From Microbacterium sp. CH12i (GTDB lineage Bacteria > Actinomycetota > Actinomycetes > Actinomycetales > Microbacteriaceae), in the NCBI RefSeq assembly GCF_000685355.1, contig NZ_JHET01000006.1, positions 1-64,000 of the forward strand: a stretch of DNA of 64,000 nucleotides, given 5' to 3'. Below are positions 47,061 through 57,119 of the stretch, one piece after another (position 1 is the stretch's first letter; each line of letters begins with the position of its first letter). A program made the translations under genes and the position numbers. The notes beneath the pieces are model-generated. The model did not search any database. It saw nothing but the letters and a program-made list of their open reading frames with translations, and was not told where the DNA came from.

Positions 47061-47881
47061 TTAGCGTGGGGCGACCGCTGACCACGGCACCGTGAGTTCA
47101 CCAAGGCGCCAGCGTGTGCGACTGCCGAGCACGGGCCAGCCTTGCTGCCTGAGCGCCGATGCTGCGGCAAGAAAGCGTTGAGTCGCACCGAACGTTGACA
47201 GCGGCGCCGCGCGCTCCCACTCCCGGTCGAGCTCGACGAGCAGGGCATGGACGCGCTCACCGGGCACGTTGCGGTGGATCAGCGCCTTCGGCAGCCGCTC
47301 GGCGACGATGCTCGGGTGCTCGAGTTCCGCGAGGCGCAGCGAAATCGTGAAGCGGACGGGTGCGCCTGTCGTATCGACGTCGATCCAACTCGCGACGCGG
47401 CCTATCTCGTCGCAGGTGCCCTCGAACAGTAGCCCTTTTGGTGCGAGCCGCGAGGACATCGACGCCCACGCCGCAGGTACGTCCGCCTCGTCATACTGAC
47501 GCAGCACGTTCATCGCCCTGATGACTGCCGGTCGCCTTCCGCCGGTCAGCGGCACCTCGAAGCCACCGCGGGCGAAAGATACCCGCAGGTCGGGGGAGAA
47601 GGGCGTCTGTCCTGCCCGCACCTCTTCGAGCTGAGCCCGCGCGGTCGTGACGCGTGCCGGGTCAAGCTCGAAACCGATGACCTCGCGATCGGTCGCACGC
47701 GACCCAACCTTGCCGCGAGCTCGAACGCCGTCACTCCGCTGGCTCCGTAGCCGAGGTCGATCACCAGCGGGTCTGCGGCACCACGGAAGGCGGCGCTCGC
47801 AGCGATCCAGCGGTCATTGCGACGTAGTCGGTTCGTCCCCGTGGTACCCCGGGTGGGGTGGCCGAGAGGAGATGACGCCAT
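47061..47881 (-). CDS. SAM-dependent methyltransferase-like protein (one-base frameshift)
   Basis: The first frame, from GTG/ATG near 47881, carries motif I-like VIDLGYGASGVTAFELAARL; the frame is lost between 47690 and 47705; the next frame continues TDREVIGFELDPARVTTARA, then QLEEVRAGQTPFSPDLRVSF to 47061. One restored base gives about 273 residues. Class I Rossmann methyltransferase pattern (DLGxG and acidic FELD). The substrate is unknown. It is convergent with ygfZ and divergent from gpmA. The lesion is likely sequencing error. Confidence 0.75.
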
Positions 47882-47939
47882 ACGTCCATTCTCTCATTCC
47901 GTCGCATGCAGGCTGGAGGCCGCTGGATAGACTGAAGAC

Positions 47940-48683
47940 ATGACGCGCACTCTCATCCTGCTCCGCCACGGCCAGAGCGAGTGGAACGAATTGAACCTCT
48001 TCACCGGCTGGGTGGATGTCCGCCTCACCGAGCAGGGCAAGAACGAAGCCCGCCGCGGTGGTGAAATGCTCGCCGAGTCGGGATTCTTGCCCGACGTGCT
48101 GCACACATCGCTGCTCAGTCGTGCGATCCAGACCGCTGACATCGCGTTGGACGCCGCCGACCGCCTGTGGATCCCAGTGGTGCGCTCCTGGCGCCTCAAC
48201 GAGCGTCACTACGGTGCGCTGCAGGGCAAAGACAAGGCCCAGACGTTAGAAGAGTTCGGCCCGGAGCAGTTCCAGCTGTGGCGTCGCTCGTTCGACGTGC
48301 CGCCGCCCCTCCTCGATGACGAGAGCGAGTTCAGCCAGGTTGGCGACGCGCGCTACGCAGATATCGACGGTGAGGTGCCTCGCACTGAGTCACTCAAACT
48401 CGTCATCGACCGACTGTTGCCTTACTGGGACAGCGCGATCGTCCCCGATCTTGAAGCCGGAAAGACCGTACTCGTCACGGCGCACGGCAACTCGCTACGC
48501 GGCCTCGTGAAGCATCTTGAAGGCATCGGCGACGACGCCATCGCCGAGCTCAACATCCCCACCGGCATCCCGCTGATCTACGAGCTCGACGACAACAACG
48601 TACCCACGGCGCCCGGTCGCTATCTCGACCCCGAGGCTGCCGCAGCTGGCGCCGCAGCGGTCGCTGCGCAGGGCAAGAAATAA
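47940..48683 (+). CDS. gpmA: 2,3-bisphosphoglycerate-dependent phosphoglycerate mutase
   Basis: 247 residues. [20 protein letters not shown] with the phosphohistidine H10, [32 protein letters not shown], and [15 protein letters not shown] are all canonical dPGM motifs. It interconverts 3- and 2-phosphoglycerate in glycolysis. In actinobacteria gpmA commonly lies next to phoU and senX3-regX3, as here. It is followed by a strong bidirectional terminator. Complete. Confidence 0.97.
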   Translation: MTRTLILLRHGQSEWNELNLFTGWVDVRLTEQGKNEARRGGEMLAESGFLPDVLHTSLLSRAIQTADIALDAADRLWIPVVRSWRLNERHYGALQGKDKAQTLEEFGPEQFQLWRRSFDVPPPLLDDESEFSQVGDARYADIDGEVPRTESLKLVIDRLLPYWDSAIVPDLEAGKTVLVTAHGNSLRGLVKHLEGIGDDAIAELNIPTGIPLIYELDDNNVPTAPGRYLDPEAAAAGAAAVAAQGKK

Positions 48684-48690
48684 CAACACA

Positions 48691-48741
48691 AACGAAGAGG
48701 GGGTTCGGATGCCGTGGCATCCGAACCCCCTCTTCGTTTTT
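48691..48741. terminator. Bidirectional terminator between gpmA and phoU
   Basis: A perfect 23-base stem (48691-48713 with 48716-48738), a two-base loop and a T-run to 48741 on the plus side, A-rich on the other side. It ends both convergent transcripts. Confidence 0.92.
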
Positions 48742-48748
48742 CTGGCAA

Positions 48749-49453
48749 CTACGCCAGATCCCGGCCTTCGCTCGCCTGCGCCTGGAGCGCGAGCGAGATG
48801 TCATCTTCAGCGACGTCCCAATCGCCAGTGGCGAGGTAAACGACCTTCTTGGCGACGGCCACCGCGTGGTCAGCGAAGCGCTCGTGGTAGCGGCTGGCAA
48901 GGGTTGCGTCGACTGTGGCGCCGGCCTCGCCCTTCCAGTTGTCGCTGAGCACTTTCTCGAAGACCTTGGCGTGCAGCTCATCGACGTCGTCATCCGAGTT
49001 GCGGATGATGTCGGCGAAACGCAGATCCTGTGTGCGCAGGAGCTCGCTGAGCGTGCGGGCGATTTCGACGTCAAGCTCGCCCATCCGGGTGAAGGTGCCC
49101 TTAAGGCCCTTCGGAATGGCGCGCTCCGGGAAACGGAGGCGCGCGAGCTGAGCGATGTGCTCCGCCATGTCGCCCATGCGCTCTAGTGACGCGCTCACGC
49201 GGAGCGCAAACACCAGAATGCGCAGGTCACGTGCGACCGGCTGCTGTCGAGCGAGGATTTCGATGGCGAGTTCGTCTAGCGTGACGGCGAGAACGTCGAT
49301 CTTGGCGTCATCGGCAATCACCTCTTCGGCGAGTGCGACATCGCCGGTGGCGAAGGCACGGGTGGCCTTGTCGATGGCGACCGTGACGAGGTCGGTGATC
49401 TCCACGAGACGGGACTGCAGGTCCTCAAGGGACTGGTGGAAGACTTCGCGCAT
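48749..49453 (-). CDS. phoU: Phosphate transport regulator PhoU
   Basis: 234 residues, all-helical with the duplicated PhoU three-helix bundle and the E/DxxxD metal clusters (LERMGDMAEHIAQL in repeat 1; YHERFADHAVAVAKKV in repeat 2). It links Pst transport state to the SenX3-RegX3 kinase pair, repressing signalling when phosphate is plentiful. It is divergent from senX3 across an intergenic region with PHO-box-like repeats. Complete. Confidence 0.95.
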   Translation of the reverse strand: MREVFHQSLEDLQSRLVEITDLVTVAIDKATRAFATGDVALAEEVIADDAKIDVLAVTLDELAIEILARQQPVARDLRILVFALRVSASLERMGDMAEHIAQLARLRFPERAIPKGLKGTFTRMGELDVEIARTLSELLRTQDLRFADIIRNSDDDVDELHAKVFEKVLSDNWKGEAGATVDATLASRYHERFADHAVAVAKKVVYLATGDWDVAEDDISLALQAQASEGRDLA

Positions 49454-49540
49454 GTGCGGCGCAACCTTTCATTCGGATCTCGGGCGGTTCCGGCCGGCCG
49501 ATGGAGAGCGCTGCAGTATGCGCACGCTCGTATTGATTGT

Positions 49541-49558
49541 GTTCGTCGAAGGTTAACG
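49541..49558. promoter_or_regulatory. PHO-box-like repeat between phoU and senX3
   Basis: GTTCGTC-GAAG-GTTAACG is a direct repeat with 11-base period, like the site before pstS but weaker. It is 88 bases from the phoU start and 94 from the senX3 start, so it could serve either gene. Autoregulation by RegX3 is the simplest reading. Confidence 0.5.
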
Positions 49559-49651
49559 AACGGTGCCCACTATATGAATAGTACTTCGCGGCTCTGCGTG
49601 CTGGCGCGGAAACTTGCCGAACTCGAGGTGAACGCGCCCTACGCTATAGGC

Positions 49652-50880
49652 ATGACCACCCCGCAAATCGCGCTGCTTGCCCTCGCCATCGGGCTGGCAA
49701 TAGGCATCGGGTTGGCTGCGCTCATTTTTTGGGCGTACCAGGCTCGCGCCAAGGTTGTGGAAGACGCCTCCACGGAAGTCCCGCAGGGGACTGCGGATGT
49801 GCTCGACAGTATGGACGACGCCGCATGCGTCATCGATTCGTCCGGACTGGTGCTCGCGATATCGCACGCGGCAACCCGTTTCGGCATTGAGATCGGTACC
49901 ACTCTTGACAATCAGGAGCTACGCCAGCTGGTGCGTGCGGTGCGCTCGTCCGGAGCATCCGCTATCGAAACGATGCGGCTCACGCGTCCAGGTGTGAGCC
50001 TTGACCCGCGCCTGGTATCGGCCAGAGCCAGCAGGCTTGGAGCGCGGCTGACGCTGCTCATCATCCGCGACGTCACCGAACAGGAGCGCCTCGACCAGGT
50101 GCGCCGCGACTTCGTCGCGAACACCAGTCATGAGTTGAAAACTCCGGTTGGTGCGGTAAGTCTTCTCGCTGAGGCGGTCGAGTCCGCTGCCGATGACCCC
50201 GCTCAGGTGCGCATCTTCGCCGCTCGACTCTCCGCTGAGGCGGCGCGCCTCGGGCAGCTCACCGGCCGAATCATGAGCCTCTCCCGGCTGCAAGCAGCGA
50301 CGGCATCACCGACTTTGACCCGGTGTCGCTGGACGAGGTCGTCACCGCGTCCATCGAAGCACATTCGGTCCAGGCGGACTCCGCCGGTGTCGACCTCACG
50401 AGAGGCGGAGATCGCGGCGCATTCGTCCGCGGTGACGCGCAGATCCTCATCGAGGCTGTCGGCAACCTCATCGCCAACGCGATCGTGTATTCGCCGAGCG
50501 GATCGCGAGTGGCTATCGGGGTGAAGACTGAGGGCGACGTCGTCGAGATTGCCGTCTCTGACCAGGGAATTGGCATCGCGGAGTCCGATCGTGATCGGAT
50601 CTTCGAGCGCTTCTACCGCGCAGATGAGGCCCGATCTCGGCGTACCGGAGGCACGGGGCTCGGCCTTTCGATCGTGAAGCACGCGACGCAGCGTCACGGC
50701 GGCGAGGTGCGGCTGTGGTCGCGCCCGAGCCGCGGATCGACCTTCACGATGGTTCTGCCTCGAATTGACGCCCCAGCGCACGAGGAAGTCGTCCCAAAGA
50801 AGAAGAAAAAGAAGAAGCGTGAGCGAAAGGCAGCGAAAGCCGCCGTCGCCGAGCACGTCCGAAACGGAGAGAACGCATGA
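49652..50880 (+). CDS. senX3: Phosphate-sensing histidine kinase SenX3 (one-base frameshift)
   Basis: ATG 49652. One N-terminal membrane helix (IALLALAIGLAIGIGLAALI), a PAS-like region, and the H-box NTSHELKTPVGAVSLLAEA with H160. The frame is lost near 50299; the next frame continues with DPVSLDEVVTASIEA, N-box ANAIVYSP, DQGIGIAESDRDRIFERFYR, and GGTGLGLSIVKHATQRHGG. A lysine-rich tail (KKKKKKKRERKAAKAA) ends at 50880. One added base gives about 410 residues. It phosphorylates RegX3 under low phosphate; the genes overlap by four bases. The break is probably sequencing error. Confidence 0.9.
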
Positions 50881-51560
50881 CCCGCATCCTTTTGGTCGAG
50901 GACGAGCCTGATCTCGCCGACCCGCTCGCTTATCTGCTGCGCCGGGAGGGCTACGAGGTAGAGATCTCGGAGGATGGCCCGGGAGCGCTCACCGCGTTCC
51001 GTGAGCGTGGCGCCGACATCGTGCTGCTCGATCTCATGCTTCCAGGGATGCCGGGAACCGAGGTGTGCCGACAGATTCGCTCTACTTCCGCTGTGCCGAT
51101 CATCATGCTCACCGCCAAGGACTCCGAGGTGGATATCGTCGTGGGGCTCGAGCTCGGGGCGGATGATTACATCACCAAGCCCTACTCATCCCGTGAGTTG
51201 CTTGCGCGCATGCGCGCGGTGCTGCGCCGGGTGGTGCAGGCGGACAGCGACCTCGACGAGCGGGTGCTTGACGGCGGCCGCGTCTCGCTCGATATTGATC
51301 GACACACCGTGACGGTTGCGGGCGAAGAGATCAACATGCCGTTGAAAGAATTCGAACTTCTCGAAGTGCTGATGCGCAACTCAGGCCGAGTGCTCACTCG
51401 CGGCCAGCTCATTGACCGCGTGTGGGGTAGCGACTACTTCGGCGACACGAAGACGCTTGACGTGCACATCAAGCGCATCCGCTCTCGCATCGAGTCGAAC
51501 CCCGGCGAGCCGGTCATGCTCGTGACCGTGCGTGGACTCGGATACCGCTTCGAAGGCTGA
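50877..51560 (+). CDS. regX3: Phosphate response regulator RegX3
   Basis: 227 residues. The receiver has the acidic pocket VEDE (residues 7-10), the phosphoacceptor D52 in IVLLDLMLPG, and K in DDYITKPYS. The OmpR-type winged helix is INMPLKEFELLEVLMRNSGR, then VLTRGQLIDRVWGSDYFGDT and VDVHIKRIR-like VHIKRIRSRIE. It activates pst and other phosphate genes by binding PHO boxes. It overlaps senX3 (ATGA) and is closed by a strong hairpin. Confidence 0.96.
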   Translation: MTRILLVEDEPDLADPLAYLLRREGYEVEISEDGPGALTAFRERGADIVLLDLMLPGMPGTEVCRQIRSTSAVPIIMLTAKDSEVDIVVGLELGADDYITKPYSSRELLARMRAVLRRVVQADSDLDERVLDGGRVSLDIDRHTVTVAGEEINMPLKEFELLEVLMRNSGRVLTRGQLIDRVWGSDYFGDTKTLDVHIKRIRSRIESNPGEPVMLVTVRGLGYRFEG

Positions 51561-51567
51561 CGGCTTC

Positions 51568-51614
51568 TATGAGAAGAGGCCGGCCACCCTCGCGGGTGGC
51601 GGCCTCTTCTCATA
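51568..51614. terminator. Terminator after regX3
   Basis: TATGAGAAGAGGCC...GGCCACCC pairs with GGGTGGC...GGCCTCTTCTCATA around a TCGC loop with one bulge. It lies between convergent regX3 and the lpqE-like gene and may serve both. Confidence 0.85.
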
Positions 51615-51627
51615 ACGTCAAGCAGTC

Positions 51628-52107
51628 TCAAGCACCCTTTTCGGTGGGAACCAGATCTGCGTAGTAGGGGAGCGTGCCGTCGAGAACCGGCACCTGCGCG
51701 GCCGTCCCGGTTGCGTCACCCGACTGGAAGTAGATTTCGACAGTCGCGCCCGGCATCGTGTCGAGCCCATCGATGCGCAACGGTTCTGCGCTGGCTCCGA
51801 GGCTCAAGGTGTCGCCCGCGCCGACGCGGACGGTAAGGGGCTCAAGCCCCTCGACCTCAACGGTAAGGGTTGCGCCCTTGTCAGTGGGGTTCACGATCGC
51901 GGCGACCAGATTGCCGGTGGAACCGTCTTCGGTCGCGATGACCATCGCGTTACGGATCTCTAACGGACCGTCCGAATCGGCGATGTTGATGCCGTCAGAA
52001 GCCGAGTACTTGATCTCGGTCGACTGCGGGGTGATGAATGTGCATCCCGTGGCGCCGAGCAGAACAACGGCGCTGAGGGCGGCAGACGCTACAAGGCGCG
52101 ATTTCAC
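51628..52107 (-). CDS. LpqE-like lipoprotein
   Basis: 159 residues with lipobox GATGC (C22). The mature part is beta-rich (ADSDGPLEIRNAMVIATEDG, AAIVNPTDKGATLTVEVEG) and resembles copper-chaperone/LpqE-like exported proteins. In mycobacteria lpqE lies next to carD and ispDF in the same divergent order as here, which supports the call. Function unknown; surface-exposed on the outer face of the membrane. Confidence 0.8.
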   Translation of the reverse strand: MKSRLVASAALSAVVLLGATGCTFITPQSTEIKYSASDGINIADSDGPLEIRNAMVIATEDGSTGNLVAAIVNPTDKGATLTVEVEGLEPLTVRVGAGDTLSLGASAEPLRIDGLDTMPGATVEIYFQSGDATGTAAQVPVLDGTLPYYADLVPTEKGA

Positions 52108-52244
52108 GAGTCCTCCTGGGAAGCATTTGGGATATCCGCATCCATTCTATGGGTAAACGCCAATCGACTTTGGGACGCTGCGGCGGCAAACCTTAGTGCA
52201 TATTCCCTGTGGTATTCTGGAGGTTGCCGAAAGGACACGATTTT

Positions 52245-52727
52245 ATGCTTTTTGAGGTTGGCGAAACGGTCGTCTATCCGCACCACGGGGCCGCGACGAT
52301 CATTGAGGTCAAGGATCGCGTCATCAAGGGCGAGACGAAGAAATATCTGAAGCTCAACGTCACCCAGGGTGATCTCATCATTGAGGTTCCTGCTGAGAAC
52401 GTCGACCTTGTCGGCGTTCGTGACGTTATCGGCCAGGAAGGCCTCGACAACGTGTTCGAGGTTCTGCGTGCGCCGTTCACAGAAGAGCCCACTAACTGGT
52501 CGCGTCGTTACAAGGCGAACCTTGAGAAGCTCGCTTCAGGCGATGTCATCAAGGTCAGCGAGGTCGTCCGCGACCTATGGCGTCGTGATCAGGACCGCGG
52601 TTTGTCTGCGGGCGAGAAGCGCATGCTTGCCAAGGCGCGTCAGATCCTCATCTCCGAGCTCGCGCTCGCCGAGAAGTGCGACGAAGACAGGGCGGGCGCG
52701 ATACTGGACGAGGTTCTCGCTTCCTGA
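52245..52727 (+). CDS. carD: RNA polymerase-binding transcription factor CarD
   Basis: 160 residues from ATG 52245. The N-terminal RID/Tudor domain is [20 protein letters not shown]; the C-terminal helical DNA-binding domain includes [20 protein letters not shown] and [20 protein letters not shown], with the conserved tryptophan. It stabilises open complexes at rRNA and other promoters and is essential in mycobacteria. It is divergent from the lpqE-like gene. Complete. Confidence 0.97.
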   Translation: MLFEVGETVVYPHHGAATIIEVKDRVIKGETKKYLKLNVTQGDLIIEVPAENVDLVGVRDVIGQEGLDNVFEVLRAPFTEEPTNWSRRYKANLEKLASGDVIKVSEVVRDLWRRDQDRGLSAGEKRMLAKARQILISELALAEKCDEDRAGAILDEVLAS

Positions 52728-52758
52728 CGTGCGTTGCGGGCACCGGTAGCCTGAGAGC

Positions 52759-53949
52759 GTGACTCTCCTGCCTGTGCCCACTACGGCGATCATTGTGGTC
52801 GCCGCCGGTTCTGGAACACGCCTCGGTGCCGCAGCACCAAAGGCGTTCGTTCGCATCGATGAGCATTCGATGCTTCGTCATGCGCTCGACGGCGTATTCG
52901 CTGCGAACCCTATGCAGGTCGTTATTGTTGCGCCCGCAGAGTACGAAGGCGATGCAGAGACCGCACTTCTGGAAGCAGCAGGCGAGCGGAGCGGCCTTGG
53001 TCGCGTCGTCGTCGGCGGGGCGACACGGCAGCAGTCGGTTGCCGCGGGGCTCAGCGCGCTGTCGGATGACATCACCACCGTGCTCGTTCACGATGCTGCG
53101 CGTGCACTTACTCCGCCGGTGCAGATCGATACCGTCGCCGCGGCCGTCTCGACCGATGCTGGGGTGATCCCTGCTCTGCCTGTCATTGACACCATCAAGC
53201 AGGTGGATGCCGGTGACATCGTTGCCGTCGTGGACCGCTCCGTGCTCGTCGCCGCACAGACGCCGCAGGGATTTCCCCGCGCGCTCCTCGACAGGGCGTA
53301 CGCCGCGGCGCTCGCATCCGGCGTGGAATACACGGATGACGCGGCTCTCTTCGCGGCCGCAGGCCACGCCGTGCGGCACGTCACCGGCTCTGCGCGCGCT
53401 TTCAAGATCACCACACCAGCGGACCTCGAGCGCGCTCGACAGATCCTCGCGGGGCCGACGGCATCCGCACCAGTGGTCCCTCGCATCGGGGTAGGCACCG
53501 ATGTGCACGCTTTCGGCGGCGTGGGAACTCTGTGGCTGGCAGGAATCGAATGGCCTGGGGAGCCGGCGCTTTCCGGACACTCGGATGGTGACGCCGTCGC
53601 TCACGCGATCGTTGACGCGCTGTTAGGAGCTGCAGGGCTCGGCGACATCGGCGAGCACTTCGGCACCTCGCATCCGGAGTACGCCGGTGCCCACGGCGAG
53701 GTTTTCCTGATGCGCACAGCAGAATTGCTTGCTGAGGCGGGATTCACGATCGGAAATGTCTCGGTGCAGTTCCAAGGCAATCGGCCGCGCTTCAGCGCGC
53801 GTCGCGCTGAAGCCGAAGCCGTTCTTTCTGCGGCGCTCGGCGGCGCACCTGTTGCGATCTCGGCGACGACGACGGACGGGCTAGGGTTCACTGGCCGTGG
53901 TGAGGGCATCGCCGCAAACGCGATTGCACTCGTGCATCCGATCCGGTAG
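52759..53949 (+). CDS. ispDF: Bifunctional IspD-IspF, isoprenoid (MEP) pathway
   Basis: 396 residues. IspD occupies about 1-230: [32 protein letters not shown], and [10 protein letters not shown] (CTP-binding and catalytic). IspF occupies about 236-396: [13 protein letters not shown], then [20 protein letters not shown] (metal ligands), GDIGEHF, and [20 protein letters not shown]. It makes CDP-methylerythritol and methylerythritol cyclodiphosphate. Fusion in this form is known in some actinobacteria; mycobacteria keep separate genes. In order carD-ispDF-cysS. Confidence 0.96.
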   Translation: MTLLPVPTTAIIVVAAGSGTRLGAAAPKAFVRIDEHSMLRHALDGVFAANPMQVVIVAPAEYEGDAETALLEAAGERSGLGRVVVGGATRQQSVAAGLSALSDDITTVLVHDAARALTPPVQIDTVAAAVSTDAGVIPALPVIDTIKQVDAGDIVAVVDRSVLVAAQTPQGFPRALLDRAYAAALASGVEYTDDAALFAAAGHAVRHVTGSARAFKITTPADLERARQILAGPTASAPVVPRIGVGTDVHAFGGVGTLWLAGIEWPGEPALSGHSDGDAVAHAIVDALLGAAGLGDIGEHFGTSHPEYAGAHGEVFLMRTAELLAEAGFTIGNVSVQFQGNRPRFSARRAEAEAVLSAALGGAPVAISATTTDGLGFTGRGEGIAANAIALVHPIR

Positions 53950-53983
53950 GAAACGCTCAGCACCGCCCCGGTACTCTAGAGCA

Positions 53984-55392
53984 GTGACTCTCCGTATTTA
54001 CGACACCCGCGCACAGCAGCTGCGCGAATTCGTACCGCTCGACCCCGGAAACGTCACGGTGTATGTCTGCGGTCCGACGGTGCAGTCAGGACCCCACATC
54101 GGGCATGTGCGTGCTGCGCTGAGTTTCGACATTCTTCGCCGGTGGCTTACACACACGCACGGTCGAGTGACGTTCGTGCGCAACGTCACCGACATCGATG
54201 ACAAGATCCTTGTCAATGCGAGTGAGACCGAGCCGTGGTGGGCGCTGGCGTATCGGATGGAGCAAGAGTTCTCCGTTGCATATGCCGCGATCGGAATTCT
54301 TCCCCCGACCTATGAACCGCGGGCGACGGCATCCATTCCTCAGATGCAAGATCTCATCGCCACACTCGTCGAGCGGGGCCACGCGTATCCTGCGCCGGAC
54401 GGCTCCGGAGACGTCTACTTCGATGTGCGCTCGTGGGCAGAGTATGGCGCTCTCACGCACCAATCGATTGACGCGATGGAAGCCGCCGAAGATACCGATC
54501 CGCGGGGTAAGCGCAACCCACAGGACTTCGCGCTCTGGAAGGGCTCTAAGCCCGGCGAACCGGAAGACGCAAAGTGGAGTTCGCCGTGGGGCGACGGGCG
54601 ACCGGGATGGCACATCGAGTGCTCCGCTATGGCGAAGCGCTACTTGGGCGCGGAGTTTGACATCCATGGTGGCGGTCTCGATCTGCGTTTCCCGCACCAC
54701 GAGAACGAGTTGGCGCAGTCTTCCGCGGCCGGTGACGGTTTTGCACGGTACTGGATGCACAACGGCTGGTGACTGTCGACGGTCAGAAGATGTCGAAGTC
54801 GCTGGGGAATTTCACGCTCGCCGCCGACGTGCTCGCCGGCCACGAGCCGCTGGTCGTGCGTTATGCCCTCGCGGCGGCGCACTACCGCTCAAGCCTCGAC
54901 CTCAGCGAGTCGTCGTGGGATGAGGCGGAGGCTGCACTCGCGCGCATCCGCACCTTCCTGGAGCGCGGCAGCCGGGTGGCTCCCGCGACATGGTCAGAAC
55001 ACAAAGAAGGATTGCCGACGGCGTTCTGGAATGCGATGAACGACGATCTCGGGGTGCCGCGCGCACTTGCGGCGATTCACGAAAGCATCCGATCTGGCAA
55101 CGCGCACATGGATGCCGGGCGCATCGATGAGGCACGCCAGGACGTGTCTGATGTGCAAGACATGACGCTCGTCCTCGGCATTAATCCGCTGTCGTCGGAA
55201 TGGGCGACTACGCGCGGGGGAGCCGAGGCATCCGCTCTCGACGCTCTCGTGCAAGCAATGATCACACAACGGGCCCAGGTACGGGCCGACAAAGACTGGG
55301 CGGCAGCCGACCGCATCCGCGACGCGATCGCGGCCGCCGGCATCGTCCTCGAAGACACCTCAGACGGAACTCATTGGAGCATTGATGGTTAA
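53984..55392 (+). CDS. cysS: Cysteinyl-tRNA synthetase (one-base frameshift)
   Basis: GTG 53984. It has the HIGH-type motif [11 protein letters not shown], zinc ligands VCGPT and HIECSAM, and [19 protein letters not shown]. After YWMHNG the frame hits TGA; inserting one C near 54766 gives [18 protein letters not shown], the KMSKS loop, and then the normal C-terminal domain to 55392, about 469 residues. This gene is essential and single-copy in most bacteria, so the break is almost certainly a sequencing or assembly error. It overlaps rlmB by eight bases. Confidence 0.93.
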
Positions 55393-56395
55393 GCCAGGGC
55401 GCCCCGGCGCAAACAACGGCAAGAAGAAGGGCCCGCTCAAGGGCACCGGCGGACTCGGACGCAAGTCCCTCGAAGGTCGCGGTCCGACGCCGAAGGCTGA
55501 AGACCGCGCCTGGCACCCCGCCGGAAAGCGCAAGGCTGCCAACGAGCGTTACGCGGCAGCGGGCGGCCGGGGCAAAGCACCCGGGCGTCCGGCATCCGGT
55601 AGCAACCCGAACCGGTCTCCGAAGGCAAAGTCCGGCGATGACACCGAGAACGTCACCGGGCGCAACTCGGTACTCGAGGCGCTGCGGGCAAAGATCCCCG
55701 CGACCGCGTTCTACATCGCGCAGCGCGTCGAGATGGATGACCGCGTAAAGGAGATGCTTTCGCTCGCGACAAACCGAGGCATCCCCGTGCTTGAGGTCAC
55801 CCGCCCCGAGCTGGATCGGATGGCAGGCTTCGACGGAGTCCACCAGGGCGTGGCCCTCAAGGTGCCGCCGTACGAGTACGCGCACCCCCAGGACCTGCTT
55901 GAGCAGGTAATCGATCGCGGGGACGTTCCGCTCTTCGTGGCTCTGGACGGCATCACCGACCCCCGTAACCTCGGCGCGATCATCCGCTCGACTGCCGCCT
56001 TCGGTGGACACGGCATCATTCTGCCTCAGCGTCGCTCGGCGGGCGTGAACTCGGCAGCGTGGAAGACGAGCGCGGGAGCCGCGGCGCGGATCCCAGTGGC
56101 GATGGCCACGAACCTCACCACGCAGCTCAAAGAGTTCAAGAAACAGGGCGTGTTCGTGATCGGCCTCGACGGGGGCGGCGATGTTTCACTGCCGAATCTG
56201 CAGCTTGCTGATCGCCCAGTGGTCATCGTGGTCGGTTCGGAGGGCAAGGGGCTTTCACGCCTCGTCACCGAGAACTGCGATCAGATCATCTCGATTCCGA
56301 TCTCAGCGGCGACAGAGTCCCTGAATGCGGGAATCGCCGCATCGGTGGCGCTGTACCAGGTCTCGACGATCAGGGCACAGCAGGCCGGGGAATAA
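55385..56395 (+). CDS. rlmB: 23S rRNA (guanosine-2'-O)-methyltransferase RlmB
   Basis: 336 residues from ATG 55385. A basic, low-complexity N-terminal extension (about 80 residues, KKKGPLKG, GRKSLEGRG) is normal for actinobacterial RlmB. The L30e-like substrate-binding domain (VTGRNSVLEALRAKIP) is followed by the SPOUT knot: DGITDPRNLGAIIRSTAAFG, VVGSEGKGLSRLV, and IPISAATESLNAGIAASVAL. It methylates G2251 of 23S rRNA. It follows cysS as in mycobacteria. Confidence 0.94.
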   Translation: MVKPGRPGANNGKKKGPLKGTGGLGRKSLEGRGPTPKAEDRAWHPAGKRKAANERYAAAGGRGKAPGRPASGSNPNRSPKAKSGDDTENVTGRNSVLEALRAKIPATAFYIAQRVEMDDRVKEMLSLATNRGIPVLEVTRPELDRMAGFDGVHQGVALKVPPYEYAHPQDLLEQVIDRGDVPLFVALDGITDPRNLGAIIRSTAAFGGHGIILPQRRSAGVNSAAWKTSAGAAARIPVAMATNLTTQLKEFKKQGVFVIGLDGGGDVSLPNLQLADRPVVIVVGSEGKGLSRLVTENCDQIISIPISAATESLNAGIAASVALYQVSTIRAQQAGE

Positions 56396-56454
56396 TTCTT
56401 CAGCCGTAGACGCTGGCTCTGAACGACCATATCGCTGTTCTACAAGGAGAAATT

Positions 56455-57093
56455 ATGACCCGCATCGCTGTCATCGGAGGAACCGGTTACGCCGGTTCGA
56501 ATATCGTCGCCGAGGCGGTTTCGCGGGGCCACTCCGTCGTGTCCGTGGCGCGTTCTGTGCCGGCCGAGCGGGTCGAAGGCGCGGTCTACCTTGAGGGCAC
56601 GATCCTCGATGTGCCAGGGCTGCTCACACAGATCCAAGAGGTCGACGTCGTGATTCAGGCGCTTTCGCCGCGCGGCGACATGGCGGGAAAGGTGCGGCCG
56701 GCAACTGCAGAGTTGTTCGCCGCACTGCCTGACAACGTGCGACTTGGGGTTGTCGGCGGTGCCGGGGGCAGCCTCGTCGCTCCCGGCGGTGCGCGTGTGA
56801 TCGACTCCGGCTTCCCGGAGGAGTTCAAGGCAGAGGCTTCTGAAGCGATCGGTGTGCTGGAAGACCTCCAGGCGAGTCCGGAGAACAAGGACTGGTTCTT
56901 CGTGCACCCGGCCGGCACCTTCGGTGCATGGAACCTGGGCGAGCGCACCGGGAAGTACCGCACCGGCGGGCCCGTACTCGTGACAGACGAGAAGGGCGAT
57001 TCGTACATCTCGGGCCCAGACCTCGGCGTCGCCTTCCTCGATGAGATCGAGAACCCAAAGCACCACCGCGAGAACTTCACCATCGGGTACTGA
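56455..57093 (+). CDS. NAD(P)-binding Rossmann protein (NmrA/YwnB-like)
   Basis: 212 residues from ATG 56455 with AAGGAG upstream. The N-terminal dinucleotide motif IGGTGYAGSNIVAEAVSRGH is an atypical short-chain reductase pattern, and VVGGAGGSLVAP and FVHPAGTFG follow. Family members include NAD(P)H-binding quinone reductase-like or flavin reductase proteins (YwnB type). The substrate is unknown. Complete, single gene with its own ribosome site. Confidence 0.85.
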   Translation: MTRIAVIGGTGYAGSNIVAEAVSRGHSVVSVARSVPAERVEGAVYLEGTILDVPGLLTQIQEVDVVIQALSPRGDMAGKVRPATAELFAALPDNVRLGVVGGAGGSLVAPGGARVIDSGFPEEFKAEASEAIGVLEDLQASPENKDWFFVHPAGTFGAWNLGERTGKYRTGGPVLVTDEKGDSYISGPDLGVAFLDEIENPKHHRENFTIGY

Positions 57094-57119
57094 TCCGCGG
57101 CACGCTCAACCGCTGAAGG

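Noticed and set aside
53950-53983. A promoter of its own for cysS
   Set aside because: The 34-base gap after ispDF holds no recognisable -35/-10 elements; co-transcription is simpler.
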